The position numbers and the translations under genes were made by a program. Positions 30,673 through 36,771 of a DNA stretch of 36,898 bases are shown in pieces. The stretch comes from a virus. The notes under the pieces are model-generated. The model did not search any database, had not been told where the DNA came from, and saw only the letters and a list, made by a program, of their open reading frames with translations. The stretch is from positions 1 to 36,898 of IMG/VR virus record IMGVR_UViG_3300032356_000006; one strand, written 5' to 3'. Position 1 is the first letter of the stretch; each line of letters opens with the position of its first letter.

Positions 30673-30690
30673 GTATGCGTGTGTGCATAC
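30673..30690 (-). promoter_or_regulatory. Inverted repeat in the leftward operon leader
   Basis: GTATGC-GTGTGT-GCATAC lies between the predicted transcription start (about 30692) and the SSB ribosome site. It would form a hairpin at the very 5' end of the mRNA or act as an operator. The other three promoters lack it because their leaders are too short. Confidence 0.45.
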
Positions 30691-30698
30691 TGCTATAT

Positions 30699-30728
30699 AT
30701 TATAATGTATCACCCATAGAAAAATCAA
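30699..30728 (-). promoter_or_regulatory. Leftward promoter of the replication/modification operon
   Basis: Minus strand TTGATT (30728-30723), 18-bp spacer, TATAAT (30704-30699). It is back to back with the rightward promoter at 30801, with the shared phased repeats lying between them, so both operons could answer to one regulator. Confidence 0.75.
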
Positions 30729-30730
30729 GG

Positions 30731-30800
30731 GTTTTCCGTGAAATCCACCTGAAAATCCCAGAAATTCCCCTGAAATTCCACCGAAATTCCGGGCGACCCC
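30731..30800. repeat. Helically phased GAAATTCC repeats between divergent promoters
   Basis: Six near-copies of GAAATTCC/GAAATCC/GAAAATCCC, plus GTTTTCC at one end, put their CC steps at 30736, 30745, 30757, 30767, 30778, 30789 and 30797. The A/T tracts recur every 10-11 bp on average, which can bend DNA and offers sites on one helical face. The array is bounded by a -35 box on each side. Confidence 0.7.
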
Positions 30801-30830
30801 TTGATTCTACCCAGGAGAGTATATTATAAT
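30801..30830 (+). promoter_or_regulatory. Rightward promoter of the queD-folE operon
   Basis: TTGATT (30801-30806), 18-bp spacer, TATAAT (30825-30830), then ATATA. Predicted start of transcription is about 30837, only a few bases before the GGAGG (30841-30845) of queD. Confidence 0.75.
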
Positions 30831-30851
30831 ATATAGCGTAGGAGGAACCAA

Positions 30852-31235
30852 ATGACCTATCGGATATGCAAACGGTTCCACTTTGCAGCTGGTCACCAGC
30901 TGACGAGAGTACCACCTGGCCATAAGTGCGCCAGGCTCCACGGCCACAATTACGTCGTGGAGGTTGTCGCCGAGACGAAGACCCTCACCGAAGAGGGATG
31001 GGTCGTAGACTTCGCAGACCTACGGAAGCTAAAGGACTGGTGCGAGTCCAATTGGGACCATAGAATCCTGAACGACCTGTGGCCATTCTCCACCGGGGTG
31101 GAGACCACCGTGGAGAACATCGCAGCAGTCCTAGTCCGAGTAGGTAGAGACCTTGGCCTACCCATCACCAGAGTCCGAGTATGGGAATCTCCAGATTCGT
31201 ATGCCGAGGCCATATGGGAGGACCCAGATGAGTAA
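30852..31235 (+). CDS. queD: QueD, 6-carboxy-5,6,7,8-tetrahydropterin synthase, 127 aa
   Basis: QueD converts 7,8-dihydroneopterin triphosphate (from FolE) into 6-carboxytetrahydropterin, the second step to preQ0. The zinc triad is His15 (AAGHQL), His30 and His32 (LHGHNY), with the catalytic Cys26 in HKCARLHGHNY. The Asp/His of NWDHRILND and Glu of WESPDSYAEA follow. Length is normal for the QueD/PTPS family. The Cys-x3-His-x-His form fits QueD rather than eukaryotic PTPS. The ATG at 30852 has GGAGG six bases upstream. It is first in its operon and overlaps queE. Confidence 0.95.
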   Translation: MTYRICKRFHFAAGHQLTRVPPGHKCARLHGHNYVVEVVAETKTLTEEGWVVDFADLRKLKDWCESNWDHRILNDLWPFSTGVETTVENIAAVLVRVGRDLGLPITRVRVWESPDSYAEAIWEDPDE

Positions 31236-31974
31236 ACCGCTACCCATCATAGAAATCTTCGGTCCAACCTTGCAAGGAGAAGGTCCACTCATCGGATACC
31301 GAACGATGTTCGTGCGGTTCGGTGGGTGCAACTACCGATGCTCTTGGTGCGATACCCTCTATGCGGTCTTACCAGAGGAGGTCAAAGCGAATGCGACGTG
31401 GATGACCCCAGAGCAGATTGCGAAGACCATTCAAGCGTACCGAGAGTTCGTACCGTGGGTGACCTTCAGTGGTGGGAACCCCTGTATCCATAACCTCGCG
31501 GACCTCATCACACACCTTCACGGGGATTGGTGGCGTATCTGCATAGAGACGCAAGGTGACCCAACAAAGGCACCGAAGTGGTTCTGGTTGCTGGGTGAAC
31601 CGGATGTGGTAGTGTGGTCACCCAAACCACCGTCATCCCAAATGGTCTACGACCACGAATCTGCAGAGACGTGGGTCAAGTCCGTACCCAGCGACATCCC
31701 ACACCACCTGAAGGTTGTGGTGATGGACGAGATTGACCTGGAGTGGACGAAGTCCCTACTGTACTTCCTGAGAGACCACAAACTGGATGCCTACCTCTCG
31801 TCCAAAACGATTCAAGTGGGGACCGACCAAACACCAGAAGCAGTCCAATCCATCCTAGACCGCGGTAGGTGGTTGTGGGAGACCATCTGTGCCGACCACG
31901 ATGATATCTGGTCGGATGTTCGCGTGCTACCTCAGTGGCACGTCCTAACCTTTGGACCAAAGCGAGGTGTCTGA
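31228..31974 (+). CDS. queE: QueE, 7-carboxy-7-deazaguanine synthase, 248 aa
   Basis: A radical SAM enzyme that contracts the pterin ring to CDG, the core of all 7-deazaguanines. The family marks are IEIFGPTLQGEG (8-19), the cluster motif CNYRCSWCD, in which three cysteines hold the 4Fe-4S cluster, and SGGNP around residue 90. The usual radical-SAM GGEP has Asn instead of Glu here. The ATG at 31228 overlaps the end of queD, with GGAGG six bases upstream. A longer in-frame start at 31153 lies within queD and lacks a ribosome site. The stop overlaps the first methyltransferase-like gene. Confidence 0.95.
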   Translation: MSKPLPIIEIFGPTLQGEGPLIGYRTMFVRFGGCNYRCSWCDTLYAVLPEEVKANATWMTPEQIAKTIQAYREFVPWVTFSGGNPCIHNLADLITHLHGDWWRICIETQGDPTKAPKWFWLLGEPDVVVWSPKPPSSQMVYDHESAETWVKSVPSDIPHHLKVVVMDEIDLEWTKSLLYFLRDHKLDAYLSSKTIQVGTDQTPEAVQSILDRGRWLWETICADHDDIWSDVRVLPQWHVLTFGPKRGV

Positions 31975-33020
31975 TGATGATGACCAATCCAAAACCGAAG
32001 CGGGCGTACACCGCACCCTACTGGGGAACGCAACTCGTGGAGACCTATCCACGGAGACTGATGGACCTGATAGCAGAACAAGGAGCGTACGCCGACCTAA
32101 CAGCCGGTGGTGGTAGATACCCATACCACGTCCACACGGAGCTGGGAGTACCCGTAGTAATCAACGACCGCAACCCGTATGTGGTGTCGTACCACCGTTC
32201 GGTCTTCACGTTCCCTTGGCCTTCCAAACCGTGGTCAGAGTGGTTGGAGTTGGCGACAGAGATAACTGACCCGCTGAAGGTGCAACCGGTAGACGGTCTT
32301 ATCACACAAGACCACCAACTTCTACTACCCACAGAAACCAAACAGTACCTAGACGGTCTTACGACACGCGAAGGACCACTACCGACCTTCATCTTACGTG
32401 CAGCAGTAGCAGCTTCACTCCTTACCCACTGTAGCTATAGAGGGTATGGGTGGGCGAAGACGACAACAGAAAAAGCGCTCGTGTCAACCATTCCACCGAA
32501 CACCGTTCGGTCGTGGGTCATTCAGAGAATCCACATCCTATACCAATATGGTGCGCACACCAAACCACACCTCTGTCGTGTCCACAACACCGACTTGTTC
32601 ACCTGGGACCCAACCACGTGGCCACCTTTCCCAGAGAACACGGTCGTCTACACAGACCCAGCCTGGCCGTGGAACGAAGCGAACAGTTCAGCTGGCTCAA
32701 AGAACCCGTACGAGTTCCTCACGCACCTTGGTCACATCACACACCAACTACCACCATCACCAACGACAAGGTTCTGGACTCGCAAACAACCAGCAGAGGA
32801 GATTGTTGGAGACGTCCTCAAGTGGATGCACAACGCCAAATCGTTGGGCGCCAAGTTCTTCGTTGTCTCCACACAATCCACCAACTACCCTCCAGTGGAG
32901 ACCGTCTACAACCTCCTCCAAAAACACCACGAACTCCTGTGGAGGGACAAAACACCCGTACGGTCTACGTTCTCTAAAAGCACGCTCACAGACGAGTTCG
33001 GGTGTTTCAAACTTGAGTAG
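31974..33020 (+). CDS. D12-class (Dam-fold) methyltransferase-like protein 1, 348 aa
   Basis: The order of motifs matches the D12/alpha class of adenine-N6 DNA methyltransferases: a Dam-like N-terminal segment (APYWGTQLVETYPRRLMDLI, 14-33), the SAM-binding motif I DLTAGGGR (41-48), VINDRNP (62-68), a CSYRGYGWAKTT segment (153-164) and motif IV VVYTDPAWPW (224-233), where DPAW stands for the usual DPPY. It has a paralogue at 33241-34263. Being inside queD-queE-folE, it could methylate adenines as an extra protection layer or modify the deazaguanine base itself. The change in motif IV makes the target uncertain. Three ATGs in a row follow the queE stop; the first has GAGG six bases upstream. 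Confidence 0.65.
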   Translation: MMMTNPKPKRAYTAPYWGTQLVETYPRRLMDLIAEQGAYADLTAGGGRYPYHVHTELGVPVVINDRNPYVVSYHRSVFTFPWPSKPWSEWLELATEITDPLKVQPVDGLITQDHQLLLPTETKQYLDGLTTREGPLPTFILRAAVAASLLTHCSYRGYGWAKTTTEKALVSTIPPNTVRSWVIQRIHILYQYGAHTKPHLCRVHNTDLFTWDPTTWPPFPENTVVYTDPAWPWNEANSSAGSKNPYEFLTHLGHITHQLPPSPTTRFWTRKQPAEEIVGDVLKWMHNAKSLGAKFFVVSTQSTNYPPVETVYNLLQKHHELLWRDKTPVRSTFSKSTLTDEFGCFKLE

Positions 33021-33031
33021 GAGGACGAACG

Positions 33032-33247
33032 ATGTCATTCAGCAACCAATACCGATTGGTACCTGCGGCACCAGAGTGGGACCCAAGAGAACCACTCCAG
33101 AGTGTCCTACGAGAACGCTACGGCAAATCGTTCCAGCACCTGGTGATGACAGACCAGGTCAATAACCTGTGTGTTGCCATCGTCAACGACCAGTCAGTCA
33201 CCCACAGATACGAACGCCTATCTGGTGGGAAGGTGGTTCTATGGTGA
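33032..33247 (+). CDS. Hypothetical protein between the two methyltransferase-like genes, 71 aa
   Basis: A short gene with an excellent ribosome site (GGAGG seven bases before the ATG at 33032). Its stop overlaps the next gene's start (ATGGTGA), so the downstream methyltransferase-like protein is likely translated by coupling. The sequence starts polar (SFSNQYRLVPAAPEWDPREP), then has a beta-like middle (LCVAIVNDQSVTHRYERLSGGKVVLW). No motif recognised. It could be a small partner of one of its neighbours. Confidence 0.68.
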   Translation: MSFSNQYRLVPAAPEWDPREPLQSVLRERYGKSFQHLVMTDQVNNLCVAIVNDQSVTHRYERLSGGKVVLW

Positions 33248-34263
33248 CCAAAGTCCCAAACGCCCCAAGCGAAATGTGGTTCTACACCCTACCGTATTGG
33301 GGAGTTCAGTGGTGGGACAACCTACCGCAACCTATGCGGTCGTTGATTGAGTCGGCACCGTACTTTGTGGACCTAACCTGTGGCAGTGGTCGGGTTCCAG
33401 CTACCGTTGCGGTGAAGAAGGGCATCCCGTGCACCATCAACGACTGGAACCCACTCGTAACCAGTCACCACCGAATGGTGTTCTGCGACCCAACTCTACC
33501 GAAGGAGTACGAAGCCATCACCCACCGCTTGTACCCAGATAACGTCGTACCCGTCTACGGTCGCGTCTGTCAGGAGGACAAGTTGCCGTTACCGGATGAG
33601 ACGAAGGCGTACCTGGATGGTATCCTCTGTCAGGAGACGGATGTCGCAAGAGCCATCGTCGGTGCGTTCCTCACCAGCTGCAGCTTCAGAACCTATGGGT
33701 GGAGCACAACCACTGCGGATGGTGGTGTGAAGCTAAGGGATATCACGCCAACCCTTGCGTATACCTACCTTCTCAGGCGGTTGCATAGAGCGCAGAGGTC
33801 GGCTGGTAAGCCGAAGGCGAAAGTCACGGTGACCGAGACCGACCTCGCTCAACCCCACTGGACCATCCCCGTAGAACCTGGTGCGGTCGTGTGGGTAGAC
33901 CCAATCTGGCCCATTCCAGAGAAACCACCGGAGACCTACGAGTTCCTCTTCCACGTCGGATACCTCATCTCTGGCGTCAGGAGGGAACCACTGTGGTGGC
34001 CGTACGGAGCAGCCTACCCTACTCAGAAGCTCCTCCGGTGGATGTCGTATTGTGCCGAGTGTGGTGCGTCCACCTTCATCATCTCCACCCGGTCGGATGC
34101 GTGGCCGACACCGTACGACCTCTTCCAGGACCTCTCTCGACACGTACCACCCCTGTGGATTGTCGCTACCAAGGAACGCTCTCTTGGCGGTAAGACGTTC
34201 ACGGAGTGGTGGCTCGCCTTTGACCTAAACCCAAAACCTAACAAGGAGGTGACACACCTATGA
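33241..34263 (+). CDS. D12-class (Dam-fold) methyltransferase-like protein 2, 340 aa
   Basis: A paralogue of 31974-33020 with the same order: LPYWGVQWWDNLPQPMRSLI (17-36), motif I DLTCGSGR (44-51), TINDWNP (65-71), SCSFRTYGWSTTT (146-158), motif IV VVWVDPIWPI (216-225) with DPIW for DPPY, then STFIISTR and a C-terminal basic segment. The two copies are diverged in most other positions, so this is not a recent duplication. A heterodimer or two-step reaction is possible. I start at the ATG at 33241 overlapping the preceding stop. The open frame to 33169 has no ribosome site. Confidence 0.65.
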   Translation: MVTKVPNAPSEMWFYTLPYWGVQWWDNLPQPMRSLIESAPYFVDLTCGSGRVPATVAVKKGIPCTINDWNPLVTSHHRMVFCDPTLPKEYEAITHRLYPDNVVPVYGRVCQEDKLPLPDETKAYLDGILCQETDVARAIVGAFLTSCSFRTYGWSTTTADGGVKLRDITPTLAYTYLLRRLHRAQRSAGKPKAKVTVTETDLAQPHWTIPVEPGAVVWVDPIWPIPEKPPETYEFLFHVGYLISGVRREPLWWPYGAAYPTQKLLRWMSYCAECGASTFIISTRSDAWPTPYDLFQDLSRHVPPLWIVATKERSLGGKTFTEWWLAFDLNPKPNKEVTHL

Positions 34264-34499
34264 CCCCCATCAAACTCATCATCAAACCCAACCCGGAGAT
34301 AGGGCAGACGCACGAACAGGTCCGCGTCATCAACGGGCCCTATGAGCTGGTGGCGGAGCAACGAGATGGCCGCATCGTCTTCACCGTCCTACACACCGGT
34401 GGTCCATCCACGTTCGCATCCACCCACTTCACGTCCCCACACGACCTGTTGGTTGCGGTGACGATAGGGGCACCCATAGAGTGCACGCTCGTGGAGTAA
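34260..34499 (+). CDS. Hypothetical protein, 79 aa
   Basis: The ATG at 34260 overlaps the stop of methyltransferase-like gene 2, with GGAGG ten bases upstream. The protein looks like a small alpha/beta or all-beta domain (VRVINGPYELVAEQRDGRIVFTVLHTGG, then DLLVAVTIGAPIECTL). It has no cysteine cluster and no catalytic motif that I know. A stem-loop separates it from folE. Confidence 0.65.
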   Translation: MTPIKLIIKPNPEIGQTHEQVRVINGPYELVAEQRDGRIVFTVLHTGGPSTFASTHFTSPHDLLVAVTIGAPIECTLVE

Positions 34500-34506
34500 C
34501 ACACCC

Positions 34507-34542
34507 GGACCAGGCGGTGGAAGGCAAGGTGCCGCCTGGTCC
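34507..34542 (+). other. Stable hairpin before folE
   Basis: GGACCAGGCGG (34507-34517) pairs exactly with CCGCCTGGTCC (34532-34542) across a 14-nt loop. It stands in the only real gap within this operon. There is no T-run, so it may be an attenuator, RNA-processing site or translational control element for folE. Confidence 0.5.
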
Positions 34543-34559
34543 ACCCACAGGAGACGACG

Positions 34560-35180
34560 ATGAAGACACCATACGACCTTGACGGGTTACCCAAAGAGCT
34601 GGTCGCACTAGCGGACACCATCCGCACCTTCCTCGCCACGCTACCGGTGGACGACGAGGTCCGAGCCAACACACCAAACCGGTTCGTCAAGGCCCTCTAC
34701 GACTGCCTAGAGGGCTACCGCCAGGACGTCACGGACCACCTCAAGCTCTTCCCCGACGACGACGTAGACCACGGGAATGGGGAGGTGGTCATCGTCAACG
34801 TCCCGTTCTACTCGCTCTGCGAGCACCACCTCCTACCTTTCTTCGGGACGATGACGGTGGCGTACGTCCCATCCGACCACGTCCTGGGGCTCAGCAAACT
34901 GAACCGCATCGTGCACACCTTCGCCAGACGCCTGCAGCTCCAGGAACGCCTCACGGAGCAGGTCGTGACCACCCTCCTGTCGCCACCGGTGAACGCGAGG
35001 GGCGCACTAGCGGTGAGCCGAGCTCGCCATATGTGTGTGGAGATGCGTGGAGTTCGCCAGGTCACCACGACGACCGTCGTCCACTACGGTGGCTGCCTCC
35101 GACCCGACACGGAGTGGTGGAAGTCCGTGGCACCTTTGGTGGAGCGCGAGACCAAGTCCATCCCACCGTTGGACGTCTGA
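34560..35180 (+). CDS. folE: GTP cyclohydrolase I (FolE), 206 aa
   Basis: FolE opens GTP to give 7,8-dihydroneopterin triphosphate, the entry step of both folate and 7-deazaguanine synthesis. The zinc site is Cys87 and His90 in SLCEHHLLPF, and Cys159 in ARHMCVEMRGV. The core GLSKLNRIVHTFARRLQLQERLTEQ is fully conserved. Length is that of normal type IA enzymes. With no folate genes around, it serves the preQ0 route here. The start at 34560 is preceded by GGAG. It closes the rightward operon, and a long non-coding, structured region follows. Confidence 0.96.
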   Translation: MKTPYDLDGLPKELVALADTIRTFLATLPVDDEVRANTPNRFVKALYDCLEGYRQDVTDHLKLFPDDDVDHGNGEVVIVNVPFYSLCEHHLLPFFGTMTVAYVPSDHVLGLSKLNRIVHTFARRLQLQERLTEQVVTTLLSPPVNARGALAVSRARHMCVEMRGVRQVTTTTVVHYGGCLRPDTEWWKSVAPLVERETKSIPPLDV

Positions 35181-35282
35181 CCTTCCCGGACGCACACGGT
35201 CTCCCACCCACTTTCCGACTTTCCCATCGGTTTCCCCTTGGGAGACCGTGTGTCCACCCGGAATCCACGGGACGTCCGGACA
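35181..35282. repeat. Palindromic element E0 after folE
   Basis: ACACGGTCTCCC (35194-35205) pairs with GGGAGACCGTGT (35240-35251), 12 bp, with a 34-nt loop. The outer ends carry the family motifs CTTCCCGGACGC and GGGACGTCCGG. It follows the folE stop by a few bases and may stabilise or end the message. Confidence 0.6.
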
Positions 35283-35288
35283 GACGAC

Positions 35289-35402
35289 AACTTTCCCGGA
35301 CGCCCCACGTTTTCCGTACGGTTCTATGGACCCCAGTAGTCTATTGTTGCCTTCCGTAGAAACCCGTCTAGAATCCCGTGCGTCCGCGGTAAATCGCCAT
35401 AG
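35289..35402. repeat. Palindromic element E2
   Basis: The left end reads AACTTTCCCGGACGCCCCAC and the right end GTGCGTCCGCGGTAAATC (35378-35395), with CAGTAGTCTATTG in the centre. The right end recurs with two differences over 32 bases at 35596-35627. The left end recurs at 21452, 21555, 35514 and 36540. Confidence 0.7.
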
Positions 35403-35512
35403 GAATTCCCGTGCGACGAACGCATAGCCTCACGTCACAGTACGACGGCGTTTGTCGTGTCTACCGGACCTCCCACCCACAGCCACCTCCGACGCCAGAC
35501 CGAGGGCAGACG

Positions 35513-35627
35513 AAATTACCGCGGACGCCCCACGTTTCCCACCCACTTCCTACGCCCGCAGTAGTTTTGTACTGCCTGCCCAGGCAAACCTACGAGAATC
35601 CGGTGCGTCCGCGGTAAATCCCCATAG
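35513..35627. repeat. Palindromic element E3
   Basis: Perfect 13-bp inverted ends TTACCGCGGACGC (35516-35528) and GCGTCCGCGGTAA (35605-35617) enclose 76 bp with an inner hairpin GCAGTA-GTTTTG-TACTGC (35558-35575). The element looks like a small mobile-type or structural repeat related to E0, E2, E4 and the 21452-21583 region. No reading frame is credible. Confidence 0.75.
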
Positions 35628-35755
35628 ATTCAAGGCGACCTCCAAGGCGACAAACTCCCCTGCCACCCCACAGACCGTCAGGCCTCCTGTCCGACCCCCT
35701 GACCCGCAGACCGTCCGTCCGACCGTCGGTTGTTCAAACACCCCGCCCCTCTAAT

Positions 35756-35812
35756 AGACCTACAGACCTACAGACCTACAGACCCGATAGACCTAACAGA
35801 CCCGCAGACCGT
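35756..35812. repeat. AGACCTAC iterons, left block
   Basis: Three perfect tandem copies of AGACCTAC (35756-35779), then degenerate AGACCCGAT, AGACCTAAC, AGACCCGC. The same short words return at 35879-35940, 35963-35990 and 36055-36100. Iterated short words close to hairpins and an A-tract fit a replication origin. Confidence 0.65.
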
Positions 35813-35821
35813 CCGATCGGA

Positions 35822-35876
35822 GGGCATAGGCGGGATGTGATGGGGGTAAAGACCCCCTGACATCCCGTCTATGCCC
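35822..35876. other. Twin hairpin 1
   Basis: A 17-bp stem (35822-35838 with 35860-35876, one G-T pair), an asymmetric internal loop GAT/TG, then GGGGGT-AAAG-ACCCCC. The same architecture appears at 35999-36053 with several base pairs changed on both sides, which is covariation. Confidence 0.85.
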
Positions 35877-35998
35877 AGTAGACCTTCGGGTAGACGGACA
35901 GACGGGTAGACGGACGAACGGACAGACCTAGCAGATAGATTAGATAGATAGAAAAAAAAATTAGACAGACAGACCTACCGTCCGTCCGTCAGAGTAGA
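35877..35998. other. AT-rich core with iterons, candidate replication origin
   Basis: Between the twin hairpins lie iterons (GGGTAGACGGACAGAC-type), then TAGATTAGATAGATAG, nine As (35952-35960), TTAGACAGACAGACC and CCGTCCGTCCGTC. The A/T-rich centre is the only such place in the surrounding GC-rich region and could melt easily. Symmetric placement of hairpins and iterons around it suggests an origin, but no protein partner is known. Confidence 0.5.
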
Positions 35999-36053
35999 GG
36001 GGACAGTTAGGATGTGACGGGGGTATAGACCCCCTGACATCCTAACTGTCCCC
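35999..36053. other. Twin hairpin 2
   Basis: A perfect 17-bp stem (35999-36015 with 36037-36053), internal loop GAC/TG, then GGGGGT-ATAG-ACCCCC (36019-36034). Both twin hairpins are followed by AGTAGACC. The inner parts GATGTGA and TGACATC are the same in both, while the outer stem differs with compensatory changes. Confidence 0.85.
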
Positions 36054-36198
36054 AGTAGACCTACAGACCTACGGACCGACGGACCGTCGGACCTAGGAGG
36101 AGTAGTAGGACCGTCAGGCCTTCCACTCGCTCGTCCGACCTACAGGCCTTCCGACCTCCGACCGACCCACTCGCTCGCTCGCTCGGTCGCCTGACTGA

Positions 36199-36302
36199 GG
36201 GAGCTGGTGTGTCGGTAAGGGGCAAAGCCCCTCACTCGCCACACATGGGTGGGGTGGTCAGGGGTCGGTACCCCATCACCACCCCACCCCGTTGCAGCTC
36301 CC
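36199..36302. other. Three-way-junction structure
   Basis: GGGAGCTG (36199-36206) closes with CAGCTCCC (36295-36302). Inside are two arms. The first has GTGTG/CACAC and GGGGC-AAA-GCCCC (36207-36244). The second has a perfect 12-bp GGGTGGGGTGGT/ACCACCCCACCC stem, a CA/ATC internal loop and GGGGT-CGGT-ACCCC (36247-36289). The second arm repeats the long stem, 2-3 internal loop and G-rich tip of the twin hairpins. Confidence 0.75.
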
Positions 36303-36536
36303 TTCTCGCCCCAACCCGACCGTCCTGTCCGTCTGGACGTCCGGGAGGATGGTGTGGGAGAGACGGACGGGAGACCGACGGACGACGACGGCGGTGGAGG
36401 AGAGTGGAGGCGACGGACGACCGGCGACGGACGACGGACTCCCACCTCCACCTGTCACCAGTCCGGTGGGTTTCCCGCGTGTCATCAGCCCTTGGTGTTC
36501 CGCCTTGGAAGGCGTCGTGAATCTAGGCGTTTTTCA
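36303..36536. other. Non-coding stretch rich in GACGG/GACC words
   Basis: Reading frames here are low-complexity, rich in Arg, Gly and Pro, without ribosome sites or family resemblance. I see only simple-sequence repeats of GACGGACGACGG type and no gene. Confidence 0.55.
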
Positions 36537-36638
36537 CTCGGACGCCCCAGGTTTTCCGTGGGGAAGAGTGGAACGTAACAGAAGACTACTGGGACCGTGG
36601 GAACCCGACGGAGAAAGTGGGGCGTCCCGGAAAGTCCG
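36537..36638. repeat. Palindromic element E4
   Basis: The left end has CGGACGCCCCAGGTTTTCC (36539-36557) and the right end the inverted GGGGCGTCCCGGAAAGTCC (36620-36638). The centre, read on the minus strand, has CCCAGTAGTCTTCTGTTACG, close to the centre of E2 (CCCAGTAGTCTATTGTTGCC). E4 is thus an inverted, diverged copy of E2. Confidence 0.7.
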
Positions 36639-36771
36639 GACTCCCGTGGGAATCCGACGGGATCCTGGAGACCAGGTCGGGAGACCGTTGGCGACCACGG
36701 CATTCCGACGATTGCCCAGGCCGTCCGTGGGTGGAGCGGAGAGGGGAGCGGTGGAGGAGGGTAGGGAGAGC
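36639..36771. other. Non-coding purine-rich junction before the circle closes
   Basis: A purine-biased tract with GGGAGAGCGGTAGGGAGAGAG-like repeats leads into the terminal repeat and the hairpin at 36794-36821. I see no gene. Together with 35181-36638, this makes a 1.6-kb non-coding block between folE and the end of the left-arm operon. Confidence 0.5.

Noticed and set aside
31153-31227. Extended N-terminus of QueE starting within queD
   Set aside because: No ribosome site and no family similarity before the ATG at 31228, which has GGAGG and the expected QueE beginning.
35181-35260. E0 as an ordinary intrinsic terminator for folE
   Set aside because: The stem is strong but has a 34-nt loop and no T-run after it, so I list it as a palindromic element instead.
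35756-36100. A CRISPR array suggested by the repeated AGACC words
   Set aside because: Repeats are 8 bp or shorter and tandem or irregular, with no spacers of constant length and no cas genes.
36199-36302. A tRNA or tmRNA reading of the three-way junction
   Set aside because: The arms do not match a cloverleaf, there is no anticodon arm or T-loop consensus, and no CCA-type acceptor.
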